A stretch of DNA of 7,686 nt, from contig CAYVJW010000080.1 in the NCBI GenBank assembly GCA_964451885.1, positions 1 to 7,686 on the forward strand, in the 5' to 3' direction. Made by a program: the position numbers and the translations under genes. This stretch comes from CAYVJW01 sp964451885 (GTDB taxonomy: Bacteria; Patescibacteriota; Gracilibacteria; UBA4473). The notes below the pieces were generated by a model. That model saw only the letters and a program-made list of their open reading frames with translations. It was not told the DNA's origin and made no database searches. Shown piece after piece: positions 5,247-7,686 of this stretch. Numbering within the stretch: position 1 is the first letter of the stretch; each line of letters begins with the position of its first letter.

Positions 5247-7161
5247 AACTTAAAATTTCGGAAGAAAGTTCATCATCTATGGCACATAAAACGTTCATTA
5301 GTGTATTCTCCGGATGTAGTACATCTAATAAAATACGAATTATTTCTTGTTCCTGAATTTTTTCAGTTACCTGATTTTTTATGGCTATTTCCTGTAGTGT
5401 CTCGGTAACTGATCTGTTTACCAGGATTTGAATTATTTTTGGCAATGGAGGAGGGGCTTCGGTTATGGGGAGAAGTTCGTGGAAAAGACGATTGGCGTGG
5501 TGTGTTTGAGCGGCGCATACTTGATGTATAAAGTCGGAAACGGGGAGATTGAAATCTATTTCTTGTACTTTTGGTAGACCTTCTGCCGGTTCGGCATCTA
5601 CTTTTATGCCTCTTTTTGCCAAACGGTTGACCAGTTGGCTTAAATTAACCGGACTTTTTTCATTTTTTGCGAGCCGCAGGATTCTGTGACCCTGCCGTTC
5701 GTTATTTTTTTTAAATTTTCCATGATTTTTTCTTCCGATTTCTAGTGAATCAAGCGGACGATTTTGAGCTTCCAGCCGGAAGTGTTTTTTGAGAAAGGGA
5801 AGACGTTTTATCAATTCAAAAGCTCTTACAATTTCCCAATCTAAAAATTTTCCTCTGCCTTTTAATCTCCACAGACTTGGTGTTTTCGTTAGATCTGCCA
5901 ATTGATGGGGCATTTGTGTTGTTTCTATGTATAACCCTCCTATAATATCAATTAAAAAGTCTTCATTTGTACCCCCTCCTGAACTTTCACTTAATGAATA
6001 GGCAATGTCCTCTTCCGGAGGATAAGTATTATTGTTGACGAGTACTAGGCCTCTGCCTGTTCCTTGGCCGATACGTTTACTGGAAAAAACTATGTCGCCG
6101 ATAAAAAGATCAGGATTTTCGGGGTGGTAAACAGGGTTGTTTTCACTTTTTGGGTGAACAAAAAGCCGATTATCTTGAGCGGCATCAATCCAGAGATGAT
6201 ATTTTTTGTATCCCAGAGACTTGTTTTTTTCCTCAACTATTTCGGCGATGCGATGGACATCAAATATTCTTATGCCTCCTCTGAGTTCGGAAGAGATAAG
6301 GATTACCACCGATTCGCATACTTCTTCCCCGTTTAATTCCCTTTTTTTCACATCATCAAATATTCTTTGCAAAAATACTTCTTCCGGGTCATAGGGATCC
6401 ATATCTATAGATTGCCTTTTTTGAGGCATTACTTTATATGGCATGACCAGGTATTCATTGGGGGTGTGGTAGAGGTGAGCATTTGGGTGAACTTTCCAGA
6501 ATTTGTCCTGCAGAGCCGTAAAGGCATTTGTGGTGCCGGTGGTGTAGTATCCGTCGTAATTTTTTCCGAATTTTTCTTTGATTAGTTTTTTGAAGGTATT
6601 TAATAAAATTTCATATTTTCTGTCACGCTGGGAGGGATTGTCTAAAAAGGTCTTTATCTGTGCATGAAATTTTTCAAGTTTTGGAGAAATTATCGGAGTT
6701 CCGGGTTTCATATAGATTTCTTCTTGTGTGTTTTCATTTTCATTGGTGTGGCTTTTGACGTATGCTATCCAATTTTCAAAATCAGGTTGCTTTTGTGCTA
6801 CTCCTTGGATGGCTTCGGTGATTATTTCATATTCAAGGTGCAAAGGGAGAAGCATATCTTCTTCTCGGGCAGGAAAGTTAATTTGACCGAGGGTAGTAAT
6901 GAAATCAAAAAATTTAGGATGTCCCTTTTTATAAATTGCAGTTAGATATTCTTTTATTGCATTTCTTCGTTTTTCTTCTGAGGGGATGGTGGCAATTTCG
7001 TTTATCCAGCTGGTGGCGGTGGCTTCTTTTGTGATGTTTTGTTCGTGGGTACGGAATATTTCTTGAAGCGTATTTATGGCTTCATTGGTTCCTTCTTGAG
7101 CTTGTGGGAGCTCGGTGAGGAGTTGTTTGGCTAGTTTTAGGGGGATTTCAATATTATTCAT
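5191..7161 (-). CDS. Divergent class V-like, fold-type I PLP-dependent protein of unknown function
   Basis: This 656-residue protein is not one I can name, but its middle carries fold-type I PLP-enzyme marks in the right order. TTGTTNA at 207-213 is the glycine/threonine loop that grips the cofactor phosphate. SSELRGG at 290-296 precedes the active-site strand. WIDAAQ at 324-329 gives Asp326 for the pyridine nitrogen. FSSKR at 359-363 gives Lys362 as the probable Schiff-base lysine, followed by the glycine-rich GQGTGRG. GGGTNEDF at 395-402 resembles the GT motif of class V enzymes. About 200 helical, charged residues precede this core, and roughly 150 follow it, ending in a serine-rich tail. 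The four cysteines (282, 549, 626, 644) do not fall where a cysteine desulfurase needs one. Aminotransferase, lyase or decarboxylase chemistry is possible. It has its own promoter and a leader of only about 8 nt, and overlaps the TrmB-family gene at its 3' end. Confidence 0.7.
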   Translation of the reverse strand: MNNIEIPLKLAKQLLTELPQAQEGTNEAINTLQEIFRTHEQNITKEATATSWINEIATIPSEEKRRNAIKEYLTAIYKKGHPKFFDFITTLGQINFPAREEDMLLPLHLEYEIITEAIQGVAQKQPDFENWIAYVKSHTNENENTQEEIYMKPGTPIISPKLEKFHAQIKTFLDNPSQRDRKYEILLNTFKKLIKEKFGKNYDGYYTTGTTNAFTALQDKFWKVHPNAHLYHTPNEYLVMPYKVMPQKRQSIDMDPYDPEEVFLQRIFDDVKKRELNGEEVCESVVILISSELRGGIRIFDVHRIAEIVEEKNKSLGYKKYHLWIDAAQDNRLFVHPKSENNPVYHPENPDLFIGDIVFSSKRIGQGTGRGLVLVNNNTYPPEEDIAYSLSESSGGGTNEDFLIDIIGGLYIETTQMPHQLADLTKTPSLWRLKGRGKFLDWEIVRAFELIKRLPFLKKHFRLEAQNRPLDSLEIGRKNHGKFKKNNERQGHRILRLAKNEKSPVNLSQLVNRLAKRGIKVDAEPAEGLPKVQEIDFNLPVSDFIHQVCAAQTHHANRLFHELLPITEAPPPLPKIIQILVNRSVTETLQEIAIKNQVTEKIQEQEIIRILLDVLHPENTLMNVLCAIDDELSSEILSSISSSCYTSSPSQTPYQI

Positions 7162-7175
7162 TTTTCTTTAGTTAT

Positions 7176-7204
7176 TATTTAATGTAAAATTTAAAATTTG
7201 TCAA
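7176..7204 (-). promoter_or_regulatory. Sigma70-type promoter of the PLP-protein gene
   Basis: Read on the minus strand, a perfect TTGACA (complement of 7199-7204) is followed after 17 nt by TAAATA (complement of 7176-7181). Transcription would begin near 7169, only about 8 nt before the ATG at 7161, so the message would be nearly leaderless. AAAGAAAA is the only purine-rich sequence before the start. An AATAAT two bases further on is an alternative -10 at 19-nt spacing. The promoter lies just downstream of the response-regulator terminator, so the two genes are separate units. Confidence 0.7.
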
Positions 7205-7219
7205 TATTTTTTAGGTATC

Positions 7220-7260
7220 AAAAAACGGGGACATTGGCGTGTGCGGCCAATATCCCCGTT
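7220..7260 (-). terminator. Rho-independent terminator of the response regulator
   Basis: AACGGGGA at 7224-7231 pairs with TCCCCGTT at 7253-7260. After one mismatch, ATTGGC at 7233-7238 pairs with GCCAAT at 7246-7251, around a 7-nt loop. On the minus strand the stem runs into six T (complement of 7220-7225), two of them within the stem. It lies 43 nt beyond the response-regulator stop codon and just before the promoter of the PLP-protein gene. There is no T run on the plus side, so it acts in one direction. Confidence 0.88.
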
Positions 7261-7302
7261 GCGTACATTTCGGCTGTATTGCTTCTCCCGGCTTGCCCGG
7301 AT

Positions 7303-7686
7303 TCAAGGCTCGATTAATCCGTACACTTTTAACATCTCGAGCAGTTCTATCCTTCTGACGGGTTTTGTGATGTAGCCATCGCACCCTTCTTGCCGGAAGA
7401 TTTTCCTGTGATCGGTATCCAGCGTTGTTATCATGATGATAAACGCTTCATCAGCGATTGGCACTTCACTTCTTCGCTCTGCCGCGCGCATCTTTTTTAA
7501 AGCTTCCAATCCATCCATGATTGGCATTACGATGTCCAGTAGAACAAGATTGAACGGCTCCTCAGCATCAAGCGAATCCTCAAAAAAAGTAATCGCTTGT
7601 TTTCCGTTTAGTCCCAAGACGCATTCTCCGTAAGGGTGTGACCTAAATCGTCTGTCCGTAATTTTCACCTCAAAAAAAGTCAAAAA
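7303..7686 (-). CDS. Single-domain response regulator (CheY-like receiver), 5' end outside the window
   Basis: The visible 128 codons encode the greater part of a receiver domain and end with TGA. Counting from the first in-frame TTG (7681-7683), Asp50 in LVLLDIVMPIMDG is the phosphoacceptor, Thr87 in MITTLD the switch threonine, and Lys107 in YITKPV the conserved lysine. The protein stops about 20 residues after that lysine, so no output domain follows. The frame is open to the window edge and has no in-frame ATG. The acidic Asp-Asp pair that should lie about 16 residues before PYGEC is not visible and would fall just beyond the edge, so I treat the gene as partial, not degenerate. Starting at the TTG or at GTG 7666-7668 would leave a domain without its metal-binding acids. 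GC is about 44%, above the neighbouring gene. A partner histidine kinase is not in view. Confidence 0.85.
   Translation of the reverse strand, partial: FLTFFEVKITDRRFRSHPYGECVLGLNGKQAITFFEDSLDAEEPFNLVLLDIVMPIMDGLEALKKMRAAERRSEVPIADEAFIIMITTLDTDHRKIFRQEGCDGYITKPVRRIELLEMLKVYGLIEP

Noticed and set aside
5191..7161. Cysteine desulfurase (SufS or IscS)
   Set aside because: The PLP motifs fit the superfamily, but no cysteine occupies the active-site loop region, and no iron-sulfur assembly gene is nearby.
7303..7686. Degenerate response-regulator pseudogene
   Set aside because: The frame is intact to the window edge, and the missing acidic pair is expected just outside, so truncation by the window is simpler.

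Overview
This 7.7 kb window looks like a piece of a small-genome bacterium, most likely a member of the Candidate Phyla Radiation (Patescibacteria, Parcubacteria-like). That placement is an inference. It rests on an AT-rich gene set, translation starts without clear Shine-Dalgarno sequences, a TrmB-type regulator of a kind common in those genomes, and a NAD salvage gene pair. No rRNA or ribosomal protein is present to confirm it.

Layout from left to right. Positions 1-306 are a roughly 50% GC stretch that I cannot assign. It is closed by a very strong 14-bp stem-loop (307-338). Positions 339-658 are an AT-richer intergenic region with nested inverted repeats and a 49-codon frame lying across them. 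On the minus strand follow pncB (4256 to 2643) and nadE (2551 to 659), separated by 91 nt that hold three GC-rich, partly exclusive hairpins. A 213-nt divergent intergenic region (4257-4469) separates pncB from a plus-strand TrmB-family regulator (4470-5246). That region carries a near-consensus sigma70 promoter and two candidate operator palindromes. The regulator overlaps by 56 bp, tail to tail, a large minus-strand gene (7161 to 5191) for a divergent fold-type I, class V-like PLP-dependent protein. This gene has its own promoter just upstream (TTGACA, 17 nt, TAAATA). Farther upstream are a rho-independent terminator (7224-7260) and a minus-strand single-domain response regulator whose 5' end runs off the window (7686 to 7303).

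How the genes work together. PncB makes nicotinate mononucleotide from nicotinate, and NadE amidates the adenylylated product to NAD+. Together they are the first and last steps of the Preiss-Handler salvage route; the middle enzyme, NadD, is not here. The divergent TrmB-type gene is a natural candidate for controlling the pair, which would be a NAD regulator outside the classes I know (NiaR, NrtR, NadR). The PLP protein keeps the cofactor-binding residues of class V enzymes but has long N- and C-terminal extensions and no cysteine where a desulfurase would need one, so its substrate is unknown. It is the least explained large gene here. The response regulator has higher GC (about 44%, against about 35-40% in sampled parts of its neighbours) and is insulated by its terminator, so it belongs to a separate transcription unit.
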